This document shows, piece by piece, positions 51,068 through 59,860 of a DNA stretch of 64,000 bases. Both the position numbers and the translations under genes were made by a program. The notes below the pieces were generated by a model. The model was not told where the DNA came from and searched no databases. It saw only the letters and a list, made by a program, of their open reading frames with translations. The DNA is from Prolixibacteraceae bacterium JC049 (GTDB taxonomy: Bacteria; Bacteroidota; Bacteroidia; Bacteroidales; Prolixibacteraceae), in NCBI GenBank assembly GCA_023369685.1, contig SACZ01000001.1:682381-746380 (forward strand), written 5' to 3'. How positions within the stretch are numbered: the first letter of the stretch is position 1; each line of letters begins with the position of its first letter.

Positions 51068-51538
51068 ATGCAACCTAATATCAAATTAACTATCACTATC
51101 CTTTGGGCAGTTTTAATTCTTTCTTCTTGTCAGAAAAAGAGTCTTGAGGGGAATTGGGCAGTTGTAGATAACCAAAAGAATTATTCAGAAATGTACTTTA
51201 CTGAGAATTCAATTCGAATTTATCATGAGAAAACAGGGCTAATCCCTGTGCTAAGGTACAAAGTACAGAACGACTCATTAAAACTTCGAAATAGGTCATA
51301 TAAAATTGAATGGAGAGATCCCAACTCAATTACTATGAGGCACAAAGAATTGACATTGAAACTTATTCGCATCCAATCAGGTTTTACTTTAAGTGACCTG
51401 AAAAATCCGTTGCAAAACAAAAAGTATAAAGTCGATTTCAATAAAAGAATGTACGTTCATACTGGAAAAGAAATAGATGTTTCAATTACCAAAGCACAAA
51501 AAGCTGTAGAGCCTGATGTTATCGATATCAAGAAATAA
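51068..51538 (+). CDS. Hypothetical lipoprotein
   Basis: The product has 156 residues, with a lipoprotein signal (ILSSC). The mature part (SLEGNWAVVDNQKNYSEMYF, RYKVQNDSLKLRNRSYKIEW) resembles small lipocalin-like lipoproteins of Bacteroidota, with alternating beta strands. The frame can be extended to 50990 but those residues do not look like a signal peptide, so ATG 51068 is used. It converges with the following minus-strand gene, with five bases between stops. Function unknown. Confidence 0.75.
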   Translation: MQPNIKLTITILWAVLILSSCQKKSLEGNWAVVDNQKNYSEMYFTENSIRIYHEKTGLIPVLRYKVQNDSLKLRNRSYKIEWRDPNSITMRHKELTLKLIRIQSGFTLSDLKNPLQNKKYKVDFNKRMYVHTGKEIDVSITKAQKAVEPDVIDIKK

Positions 51539-51543
51539 TAATG

Positions 51544-51855
51544 TTATTTTATTTGTGGCCAGGCATCTTCAATTCTAATTAATTTATCAGACTGAAAATG
51601 AAGTACAGTTCGTTTTAGTCGGATGGTATCGTATTTTGTTGCTTCCCGATTGAGTAATCGTAGAATATCTTTTTTCGAATTCAACTTTTGGTTGTGTATC
51701 TCAATTAACGTGCGATAATCCGTTCCCGTTGCCTGGTAGGTTACTTTTATATGGTTAGAGATATCTCCTTGTTTGCTGATGCTAAAAAGAAAGAAAGCTC
51801 CGGTAACAAAAAGTACAAATAACAAAATGGTGAAGGCTAGTTTATAGTTGTTCAT
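51544..51855 (-). CDS. Small membrane-anchored hypothetical protein (103 residues)
   Basis: MNNYKLAFTILLFVLFVTGAF starts with one hydrophobic helix (about 6-27) and the rest is a basic, beta-rich soluble part (HIKVTYQATGTDYRTLIEIH). This looks like a real protein rather than a shadow frame, because no other gene overlaps it. It faces the periplasm or outer leaflet by the positive-inside rule. Function unknown. Confidence 0.6.
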   Translation of the reverse strand: MNNYKLAFTILLFVLFVTGAFFLFSISKQGDISNHIKVTYQATGTDYRTLIEIHNQKLNSKKDILRLLNREATKYDTIRLKRTVLHFQSDKLIRIEDAWPQIK

Positions 51856-51949
51856 TTCTTCATTGATTTAATTCTTGTATAACAACAAGCGGGATGCGAA
51901 GTGGTTTGAGAAGAATAAGTGAAATAAATGAATTGTTTAAAATATAGTG

Positions 51950-52083
51950 GCGAAAGGAGGAAAAGGGATTGGTACACTTACAGCCTCTGCATGAACGATC
52001 GTCGTTGCGAACGATGTGAAGCAATCTGTTTGTATAAAATGAATTATACAATTCAATATCATACCGCACCTTTCCTCCTTTTA
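51950..52083. repeat. Short element with 11-bp terminal inverted repeats and a REP-like core
   Basis: AAAGGAGGAAA lies near 51954 and its inverse copy near 52071-52081. Between them are the REP-like piece at 52000-52028 (CGTCGTTGCGAACGATGTGA then AGCAATCTG), the short inverted repeat AACGA-TCG-TCGTT, and the palindrome TGTATA...TATACA. No coding frame is convincing, so 51856-52104 is best read as a structured intergenic element. Confidence 0.55.
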
Positions 52084-52104
52084 ACTTTTTTATCTTAATT
52101 ACCT

Positions 52105-53181
52105 TTACTTCCGAATATATGCAGCTTTGCGCAGTGCTTTAACATTTTTGAATGGTTTTGGAGGATGTAGTTGCTTGCCCATGTGTCGATATATCTTCAA
52201 GCGAATTTCGCTGGCCACATAAGTGTCAATACGATCGAATGAGTGACCGCCAGGCATATCCTTATATATTTTGTATTCGAATTTTTTCCCTTCTGCTTTT
52301 AACGACTTTATCAGGTGCTCTACCTCTAGCACGTTTACATCGTCATCGATGGTATTGGTGTGAATAAGTAGTGGTGTGTTTTTGAATTTATGAGCATTCC
52401 ATGCAGGCGATCGACGTTTGTATTCTTCTACATTATCGTATGCTTTATCGCCAATATGGTAATCGGCTTCGTATAAATCGCGGTAGCTTTGTGTGTAGTA
52501 ACCCATGCGGGCAATGAGATCGCTTACAGGAACTCCTGCATATGCTACCTTATAATTCTCAGGATGATCGAAGATATTCATAAGTGTGATTAGTCCACCA
52601 TGGCTCCATCCCATAATACCAACGCGGTTTTTGTCCACAAACTCGTAGTTGTTGATCATGTATTGGCGACTAGCATCTACATCTTCTACTTCTAATCCAC
52701 CGTAATCGATGTTTTGGTAAACGCCTTTGCCATATCCGGTAGATCCGCGATATTCCGCAGCCACAACAATGTATTGCTGACTAACCAGCTCGCGAATAAT
52801 ATGAGTATAGTAGGTAGAAAAATTGGAATGCACTCCTCCGTGAGGAAAAACAATCAATGGATACTTCTTATTTAAGTCGATGTTTTTAGGGATGAAAACA
52901 TAGCTCCAAAACTTTAGCGGATTGTGAGCTCCCATGGCATTTTCGTTTTTTACTTTCCAGCGAGGTGGTCCATAAATGTAAACTTTATCTACCTGAGCAA
53001 TGTCTCCCACGCGCTGGAACCAGATAAGGTCATCTACTTTCTTCTCTATTTTATCGAAGGTATGTCGATAATCGCTGAGTTGTTGTTGCAATGCTTCAAT
53101 CTGCTTTTGTAGCTCTTTATTGTCTTGTGCCTGGGTAGAAAATAGACCCAAACAGACGATTAAAAGAAGTAAGTGCTTCAT
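52105..53181 (-). CDS. Secreted S9-type prolyl oligopeptidase / alpha-beta hydrolase
   Basis: The product has 358 residues with a signal peptide (cleavage near STQAQ). Residues 20-52 form a short coiled coil (LQKQIEALQQQLSDYRHTFD). The hydrolase domain has the nucleophile elbow GWSHGG (Ser193), the Asp in TIDDDVNV (about 279-281) and His313 in MPGGHSFDR. The oxyanion strand is VFPHGGVHSNF. It is closest to the S9C/acylaminoacyl-peptidase type but lacks the beta-propeller, so the substrate could be a small peptide or ester. It is divergent from the SusC gene, with 329 bases between. Confidence 0.82.
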   Translation of the reverse strand: MKHLLLLIVCLGLFSTQAQDNKELQKQIEALQQQLSDYRHTFDKIEKKVDDLIWFQRVGDIAQVDKVYIYGPPRWKVKNENAMGAHNPLKFWSYVFIPKNIDLNKKYPLIVFPHGGVHSNFSTYYTHIIRELVSQQYIVVAAEYRGSTGYGKGVYQNIDYGGLEVEDVDASRQYMINNYEFVDKNRVGIMGWSHGGLITLMNIFDHPENYKVAYAGVPVSDLIARMGYYTQSYRDLYEADYHIGDKAYDNVEEYKRRSPAWNAHKFKNTPLLIHTNTIDDDVNVLEVEHLIKSLKAEGKKFEYKIYKDMPGGHSFDRIDTYVASEIRLKIYRHMGKQLHPPKPFKNVKALRKAAYIRK

Positions 53182-53510
53182 ATGTTTTTAGGTTTTATTA
53201 TTGTCATTTTTTCTTAGGATATGAAGATAGTAATTCGAAAAAAGAGAAGGAATTGTATTGAAAAAGGAAATTGATGCTGTAGAACACACAGTGGTGTTAT
53301 TTCCTGAAAAATGGTAGAGCGATTAGCCGAAAGTGCTGTTTTTACGAGGGAAAAACCATATGGAAAATGATTTATCCATGTATGTAAAACGCTTGTATTA
53401 CCCCGCTTAAGGGTGCTTCGTCCATGTCTTTGAATGTTTTGTCCATTTGATGGAAATGTGCTCCATCTAAATTAGCCGACGTTTTAATTATTACTTGAAA
53501 TTCAAATTCT
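53182..53510. promoter_or_regulatory. Regulatory region upstream of the SusCD operon with TCCAT repeats
   Basis: About 330 bases separate the S9 hydrolase and the SusC-like gene. TCCAT motifs occur at 53375, 53421, 53442 and 53462, the last three spaced 20-21 bases (two helical turns), and the inverted pair TCCATTTGATGGA sits at 53442-53454. These may be sites for the PUL regulator. No clear TAnnTTTG promoter or coding frame was found. Confidence 0.45.
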
Positions 53511-56453
53511 ATGAAAAAATTAATGTTTAAATTAATGATGCTGGCCTTAACGCTGGGCTTATCATTTAATACATTCGCTCAAAGCCTTGAGGTGAGCGGA
53601 AAAGTATTAGATGATCAGAAGATAGGGATTCCGGGAGCCTCTGTAGTAATAAAGGGCACAACCAACGGAATGGCCACAGATATTGATGGTAATTTTACTA
53701 TTAAAGTAGAGAAAGGACAAACACTTATTGTTTCTTTCGTTGGATTTAAAAAGAAGGAAGTTGTAATGGACGGAACTTCTCCATTGGAAATTATTTTGGA
53801 GAATGAAGCCATTGGATTGAACGAAGTAGTTGCCATTGGTTATGGAAAGCAGCGCAGAAAAGATGTAACAAGTTCTATTACATCGGTAAAAGCGGAAGAT
53901 ATGGCCAAAGGCGTTGTTTCGGATGCTGCTCAGATGTTGCAAGGTAAAGTTCCTGGATTGAGTATTACCAGAGATGGTAGCCCGGGTGGTGGTGTTTCTT
54001 CTATCGTATTAAGAGGTGCGTCAACATTGCGCGGAGCTGCAAGTCCTCTTTTTGTTGTAGATGGAATTCCAGGTGCAAGTATGCCTGCAGCAGAAGATAT
54101 TGAGTCGATGGATATTTTGCGTGATGCTTCGGCAACAGCCATTTATGGATCACGTGCTGCCAATGGTGTAATTATGATTACAACTAAAAAAGGTGATTCA
54201 GAAAAGACTTCTATTACTTACCATACTTATTTAGCAATCGACCAGGTTGCCAATAAATATAACATGATGTCTGCTGATCAATACCGCGATTTCTTAAAGA
54301 AAAACGGTCAGACATTATCTCCTGAAAGTGAATTGGGTGCTAATACCAACTGGCAAGACGAAGTGCTAAGAACAGGTATCGCTCAGAATCATCACTTTTC
54401 GATTACTGGTGGTGGAAAAAACACCAATTATAATGCAAGTATCAGTTACATGGATCACAAAGGAATTATCAAAACTTCTGAAATGAACCGTGTAAAAACT
54501 CGCTTCTACATTAAGCACACAACGCTTGACGATCGCTTAGATTTGAGTTTTAACTTCATGAACAATGTATCTAATAGCAGTTCTGGTATTGTAAATATCA
54601 ACGATGGTAAATCGGTATTCAGTGGAATGATGTACTATTTGCCAACTGTGCCTGTTAAGAACCAGGATGGATCGTACTACGAAAACAGTAGAATCTCACG
54701 TAACTATAACCCAGTAGCTCTTTTGAATCAATTTAATGAAGATCAGAAAACAAAAGAGATGATGGGTAGTGTTAAGGCTTCTTTGAACATTATGGAAGGC
54801 TTAGATTACGATGTGACTTTCAGTATGAAAGATGTGCAGGTGAACAAAGGAAGCTACACTATGCGCGATGCATTGCTTATTGAAGGTAAAAATGGTGTTG
54901 CTTCACGTTCTGCTTTCGAAGACACTAGAAGCAACTTAGAGATGTACTTGAACTATGGAACGAAATTTGGCCAGCACGATTTGAAAGGTATGGTTGGATA
55001 TTCATGGGAAGAGAGCAAATTTAGCGATGGCTTATCGGCAAGTTCTTACAACTTTGCCAACGATGAGTTGGGGTATTACAACCTAAACCTAGGAAACCCA
55101 GGATCTGGATATTTACCAGATTTCGGTGGTGGTAAAATGAAAAAGCTAAGAATGATTTCATTCTTCGGTCGTTTCAACTACAACTATGCTAGTCGTTATT
55201 TATTCCAGGCTACAGTACGTCGCGATGGATCATCTGCATTCGGTCATAATAATCAGTGGGGAACATTCCCATCGTTCTCAGGAGCATGGCGCTTGGCAGA
55301 AGAAGGGTTCATTAAAGATCTAGGTTTATTCGATGACCTTAAGATGCGTGTTGGATATGGTGTGAGTGGTAACTCTGCTGGATTCGATCCAACTATTTCA
55401 TTGTTGAAATATACCAAATCGGGAACTTACTATAAAGAGGGAGAATTGGTACCAGCTATTGGTCCTGTTCAGAATCCAAACCCTGATTTGAAATGGGAGA
55501 GAACAAGTATGTTGAATGCAGGTATCGACTTCGCATTTTTCAACAACCGTTTATCGGGTACTTTCGAGTGGTATAAGAAAAATACTACCGATTTGATCTG
55601 GAAATACCCAGTTTCTACAACAAAATACTTAGTGGGAAGTATGATTGCCAACGTGGGTGAAATTGATAACAAAGGTTTCGAATTCACACTGAATGCGACT
55701 CCTATTCACCACAAAGATTGGAAGTGGACAACTACTTTGAATCTATCGCACAATAGCAATGAAGTAGTTTCATTGTCGAATGATGAGTTTAGTGTTGATT
55801 ACATCTGGACTGCTGAATTGAATGGTGGTGGACAGAGTGGTAACAAACAACAAATTATTGAAGAAGGAAAACCAATTGGCCAGTTCTACTTGTGGAAATG
55901 GTTAGGATATAACGAGGATGGTGTTTCTATTTATGAAGATAAAGATGGAAATCCTACTACTAACCCTACTTCAGAAGATAAATTCTATGGTGGTAATGCA
56001 CAGCCTGACCTGGTATACGGATGGGACAACAACATTAGCTACAAAAACTTCAGCTTGAATATTTTCTTCCGCGGAGTAACAGGAAACGATGTGTTGAATG
56101 CGTCGTATGCGAAGTTGAACAACTTCTCTCAGGCTACTTCATTCAACCAGCTTGCTGACGAGGCAGATGCTCCGTTTACTGATATCAATTCACACTATTA
56201 CTCTACACGTTACCTTGAGAATGGTAGCTACTTGAGATTAGAGAATTTGGCACTATCGTACGATATGAATGTTAAGAGTAAGTATATCAAGAACCTTAAG
56301 GTTTACTGTTCTTGTAACAATGTATTTACAATTACTGCATACAAAGGGATTGATCCGGAAGTATCATTGGGTGGTTTAACTCCGGGTATCGACCACAATA
56401 ACTTCTACCCAAAAGCAAGAACATTTATGTTCGGTATAAATGTAACTCTTTAA
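53511..56453 (+). CDS. SusC-like TonB-dependent receptor
   Basis: The product has 980 residues. A signal peptide (about 1-24, ending NTFAQ) is followed by a CarboxypepD_reg-like domain (about 26-105; ASVVIKGTTNGMATDIDGNF) and the plug domain (VAIGYGKQRRKDVTSSITSV, PLFVVDGIPG, ATAIYGSRAANGVIMITTKK). The rest is a beta-barrel rich in aromatic strands, ending in a Phe-x-Phe-type strand (TFMFGINVTL). It imports oligosaccharides across the outer membrane with TonB energy, together with the SusD-like protein that starts 85 bases later. No N-terminal STN domain, so it is not coupled to an anti-sigma factor. Confidence 0.97.
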   Translation: MKKLMFKLMMLALTLGLSFNTFAQSLEVSGKVLDDQKIGIPGASVVIKGTTNGMATDIDGNFTIKVEKGQTLIVSFVGFKKKEVVMDGTSPLEIILENEAIGLNEVVAIGYGKQRRKDVTSSITSVKAEDMAKGVVSDAAQMLQGKVPGLSITRDGSPGGGVSSIVLRGASTLRGAASPLFVVDGIPGASMPAAEDIESMDILRDASATAIYGSRAANGVIMITTKKGDSEKTSITYHTYLAIDQVANKYNMMSADQYRDFLKKNGQTLSPESELGANTNWQDEVLRTGIAQNHHFSITGGGKNTNYNASISYMDHKGIIKTSEMNRVKTRFYIKHTTLDDRLDLSFNFMNNVSNSSSGIVNINDGKSVFSGMMYYLPTVPVKNQDGSYYENSRISRNYNPVALLNQFNEDQKTKEMMGSVKASLNIMEGLDYDVTFSMKDVQVNKGSYTMRDALLIEGKNGVASRSAFEDTRSNLEMYLNYGTKFGQHDLKGMVGYSWEESKFSDGLSASSYNFANDELGYYNLNLGNPGSGYLPDFGGGKMKKLRMISFFGRFNYNYASRYLFQATVRRDGSSAFGHNNQWGTFPSFSGAWRLAEEGFIKDLGLFDDLKMRVGYGVSGNSAGFDPTISLLKYTKSGTYYKEGELVPAIGPVQNPNPDLKWERTSMLNAGIDFAFFNNRLSGTFEWYKKNTTDLIWKYPVSTTKYLVGSMIANVGEIDNKGFEFTLNATPIHHKDWKWTTTLNLSHNSNEVVSLSNDEFSVDYIWTAELNGGGQSGNKQQIIEEGKPIGQFYLWKWLGYNEDGVSIYEDKDGNPTTNPTSEDKFYGGNAQPDLVYGWDNNISYKNFSLNIFFRGVTGNDVLNASYAKLNNFSQATSFNQLADEADAPFTDINSHYYSTRYLENGSYLRLENLALSYDMNVKSKYIKNLKVYCSCNNVFTITAYKGIDPEVSLGGLTPGIDHNNFYPKARTFMFGINVTL

Positions 56454-56537
56454 TGAGTTAGTGTTTTGAGACTTATTGAATGTGTATATCCGATATTTTT
56501 CGGAAGGAAACATTCACTAATCAAAAAAAAATTAAAG

Positions 56538-58136
56538 ATGAAATTATATAGAAGTATTATCAATGGTATTGTTGCAGGATCGATGGTTTTTGCAATGTCA
56601 TGTACCGATTTGGATGTGGAAGTTGAATCGCAATTGACTAACGATAACTTCCCAAAGACAAAAGCCGATTTTGAAGCGGTTACTGGTCCTGTTTACGGAC
56701 AGTGCAACAGAATATGGGGACGTGGAACGTGGCACCTACAATCACAATCATCAGACGAAAGTGCATTGTTTGCATCTGGTGGTGGTTGGTACGATGGCGG
56801 TCGATATAAAGATATTCACAGTCATACATGGAATGCTGATAATGGCTGGATTGCCAATGTTTATAGTAAAGGTTTCTCTGCGATCTCTACTGCTAACCGT
56901 GTTTTAGGAATGTTGGCAGAAACTCCTGAGTCGCCAGAAAAGGAACGTGGAGTTGCTGAAGTTCGCGTAATGAGAGCTTTCTTCATGTGGCAAATGACTG
57001 ATAACTTCGGAGCAATTCCTGTTATCGAGAAATTTGGTGAGGATAAGCAATACGATAGAACAAGTCGTAAAGAAGTTTGCGAATTCATTGAAAAGGAAAT
57101 TACAGAATCACTTCCTTTCTTATCGAAAGAGGTAAGTGTAGCTACTTATAACCGTCCTACTTTTTACATGGCCAAAGCATTATTGGCAAAAATGTATATC
57201 AACTGGGAGGTTTATGCCGGATCATCACGTTACCAGGATGTGGTAACAGTTTGTGACGATATCATTCGTGATAATAAATTTGCTTTAGATGGCGATTACC
57301 TGGCTATGTTTATGCCAGATAATGGACCTCAGATTAAGGATTTTATCTTCTCAGTGCCTTGGGATTCAGAACAGTTAAGAGGTATGACTTATGCTCGTTT
57401 CTGGTTGCATAAATCATTAACAGAGCGTTTCGAAATGCCAAAGTCTCCTAGTGGACCAGTACGTGCACTTCCTGAAGCATACGATCGTTTCTCGTTAGAA
57501 GGTGATGTTCGTAACGATATCTGGTTGACTGGTCCTCAGTTCAATCGCGATGGTTCTCCAATTATTATTAACACTACCAATATTGGTTTAGATAAACTAT
57601 ATACTGGTGATGAGCCAAATGCACCAATTGCATGGCAGTTGACTTTCTCGAAAGAGGTACCTCTACGCGGTGAGTTGATTAATAGTGGATGGAAATTCGA
57701 CGTTGGTAACGATGTTTTAGGAAAAGCAAGTGGTTACCGTTGTAATAAGTTCCATGCCGATAAGAATGCCAATGGTCGTGAGCAAAACAACGATGTGCCA
57801 ATTTTCAGATATGCCGATGTATTGTTGATGAAAGCAGAAGCGATTTTGCGTGGAGCAACAGCAACAATGGAAGATACTCCTGTTACTTTGATGAATCAGA
57901 TTCGTAATCGTGCTAAAGCTCCTGAAGTAGCATCTGTAACTTTAGATGAGCTATTGGACGAGAGAGCGCGTGAGTTCTTCGATGAAAACTGGAGACGAAA
58001 TGACTTGATTCGTTTTGGAAAATTCGGTGATAGCTGGACACACAAAGATGAAAGTGATGCCAACCACATCATATTCCCAATCCCAACTCAAGAAATGATC
58101 TTGAATTCTCATTGGGAGCAAAACCCAGGTTATTAG
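56538..58136 (+). CDS. SusD-like surface glycan-binding lipoprotein
   Basis: The product has 532 residues with the start I choose. A lipoprotein signal ends in AMSC (Cys22). The N-terminal RagB/SusD pattern is clear (AEVRVMRAFFMWQMTDNFGAI), as is the C-terminal SusD domain (DVLLMKAEAIL, RARNAFDE-type segment LLDERAREFFDENWRRNDLI). It captures oligosaccharides on the cell surface and caps the SusC channel. The frame extends back to 56466, but the ATG at 56538 directly precedes a proper signal peptide. Confidence 0.96.
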   Translation: MKLYRSIINGIVAGSMVFAMSCTDLDVEVESQLTNDNFPKTKADFEAVTGPVYGQCNRIWGRGTWHLQSQSSDESALFASGGGWYDGGRYKDIHSHTWNADNGWIANVYSKGFSAISTANRVLGMLAETPESPEKERGVAEVRVMRAFFMWQMTDNFGAIPVIEKFGEDKQYDRTSRKEVCEFIEKEITESLPFLSKEVSVATYNRPTFYMAKALLAKMYINWEVYAGSSRYQDVVTVCDDIIRDNKFALDGDYLAMFMPDNGPQIKDFIFSVPWDSEQLRGMTYARFWLHKSLTERFEMPKSPSGPVRALPEAYDRFSLEGDVRNDIWLTGPQFNRDGSPIIINTTNIGLDKLYTGDEPNAPIAWQLTFSKEVPLRGELINSGWKFDVGNDVLGKASGYRCNKFHADKNANGREQNNDVPIFRYADVLLMKAEAILRGATATMEDTPVTLMNQIRNRAKAPEVASVTLDELLDERAREFFDENWRRNDLIRFGKFGDSWTHKDESDANHIIFPIPTQEMILNSHWEQNPGY

Positions 58137-58168
58137 AGATTGATTTAGGTTACTTAACTTCACAAGAA

Positions 58169-58190
58169 GGGTGGGCAATTGAGCCCACTC
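58169..58190 (+). terminator. Weak hairpin after the SusD gene (possible attenuator)
   Basis: GTGGGC pairs with GCCCAC around AATTGA, extended by a G-T pair. Only a weak T-rich run follows. It could reduce transcription into the hydrolase genes relative to SusCD, a common pattern in PULs. Confidence 0.45.
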
Positions 58191-58243
58191 TTCCTCTAAA
58201 GTAGAACTGAAATAAAAAGTGTTGAATAGATTGTAATTGTTGG

Positions 58244-59830
58244 ATGTTGAAGATGAAAAGAAGGGGGAAATATAGTTTAGATTTATTGCTGAAGTCGATG
58301 ACTTTGATGCTAATACTTTGGATGGATGTGAGTGCGTCGTTATGTGCTCAAAACCGAATAGATGTAACAAAGCATGGAGTTGTTAGCGATGGCGAAGTAG
58401 TAAATACAAAGGCAATTCAACAGTTAATTGATAAGGAAAGTAAAAAAGGGGGAACAACATTGGTATTTCCGCAGGGAAGCTATTTAACAGGTAGCCTGGT
58501 GATGAAGTCCAATGTGAATATTTATTTGGAAAAGGGAGCGGTCTTGTTGGGAAGTACTAACCCAATGGATTATGAAAAAATTGAGATGCCAGGAAGACCT
58601 GAATCTCCAAAGAAAGACGATAATTCGCAAATGGCGCTTTTGGTAGCGCATAAAGCCAACCATTTTACCATCTCTGGAAAGGGAACCATTGATGGGCAGG
58701 GAAGAAAATTGGCTTTAAATATCGATAGCTTGCATCATGCAGGTGTCTTAATCGATCCAAAATATAACTACAGAAGACATCGCCCAAACGAAACAGCACG
58801 TCCTAAATTAGTTCGTTTCTCTCAGTGTAACAATGTTCGATTGGAAGGCTTAACCATGAAGAACAGTGCATGCTGGGGCTTATCATTCGAGCTATGTAAG
58901 AAGCTGGTTTTAGAAAACCTGAAAATTGAAAATCGTGCCTATTGGAACAACGATGGCATGGATATTTCTGATTGCAACAATGTGGTCGTAAACAATTGCG
59001 ATGTAAATTCTGCCGACGATGGAATCTGTTTGAAATCATACTATCCGGGATATTGCAACGACACCATTCGGATTACCAATTGTACCATACGTTCAAGTGC
59101 CAGTGCCATAAAATTTGGAACGGCTTCGTTTGGTGGTTTTAAGAATGTAACCATCGATAACATTAAGGTGTACGATACTTTTCGTTCGGCCATTGCCATC
59201 GAGTCGGTTGATGGAGCAATTATTGAAAATATTGAGGCTTCGAATATAGAAGCAAAAAATACAGGGAATGCCATTTTCATTCGCTTAGGGCATCGTGGTG
59301 GAGAAAAGCCGGGAGCCATAAAGAATGTATACCTGCATAATATTCAGGTTGAAATTCCATTTGGTCGTCCCGATATCAATTACGATATGCGAGGACCTGC
59401 TGTGGGATTCTTCCACAATCCAATTCCATCTTCTATTACTGGAATCCCCGGATTTCAGGTAGAAAATGTCAAACTAGAAAATATAGAGGTTACTTGTCCA
59501 GGAAGGGCTTCCAAAGGAATGGCATATGTGCCGGTTAGCCGTCTGGATCAGGTACCCAATAATATAAAAGGTTATCCGGAATTTACCATGTTCGGGGAAC
59601 TACCATCGTGGGGTATGTATGTGCGCCATGTAAATGGTATTGAGATGAATAATGTGAAATTCTCATTGACAGATACCGACTATCGACCTGCCTTTGTTTT
59701 CGACCAAGTGGAAAAGCTAACTATTGACAAGTTGACATTACCAACAACAACAGGCAAGTCAATCATATTGAAAGAGACAACAAAAACCAAAATCAATGAA
59801 ACAATCGAAGATTGGTGTAAGCAACTGTAG
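58244..59830 (+). CDS. Divergent GH28-like parallel beta-helix protein
   Basis: The product has 528 residues. A signal peptide or anchor (about 12-34, ending SLCAQ) leads into GH28-type helix repeats (IDVTKHGVVSDGEVVNTKAI, GTTLVFPQGSYLTGSLVMKS). Two GH28 active-site elements are recognisable, YWNNDGMDISDC and SADDGICLKS, but the GHG and RIK signature segments are replaced (SASAIKFGTASFGGF). That points to an altered mechanism or substrate, or a non-polygalacturonase specificity. It lies 107 bases after SusD and 30 before GH92. Start 58244 or ATG 58253. Confidence 0.82.
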   Translation: MLKMKRRGKYSLDLLLKSMTLMLILWMDVSASLCAQNRIDVTKHGVVSDGEVVNTKAIQQLIDKESKKGGTTLVFPQGSYLTGSLVMKSNVNIYLEKGAVLLGSTNPMDYEKIEMPGRPESPKKDDNSQMALLVAHKANHFTISGKGTIDGQGRKLALNIDSLHHAGVLIDPKYNYRRHRPNETARPKLVRFSQCNNVRLEGLTMKNSACWGLSFELCKKLVLENLKIENRAYWNNDGMDISDCNNVVVNNCDVNSADDGICLKSYYPGYCNDTIRITNCTIRSSASAIKFGTASFGGFKNVTIDNIKVYDTFRSAIAIESVDGAIIENIEASNIEAKNTGNAIFIRLGHRGGEKPGAIKNVYLHNIQVEIPFGRPDINYDMRGPAVGFFHNPIPSSITGIPGFQVENVKLENIEVTCPGRASKGMAYVPVSRLDQVPNNIKGYPEFTMFGELPSWGMYVRHVNGIEMNNVKFSLTDTDYRPAFVFDQVEKLTIDKLTLPTTTGKSIILKETTKTKINETIEDWCKQL

Positions 59831-59860
59831 GCTGAGCCAACCAGTTAATCGCAAAAAAAA

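Noticed and set aside
51860-52069. A 69-codon minus-strand frame
   Set aside because: It consists of the inverted-repeat/REP-like element and has no coding character.
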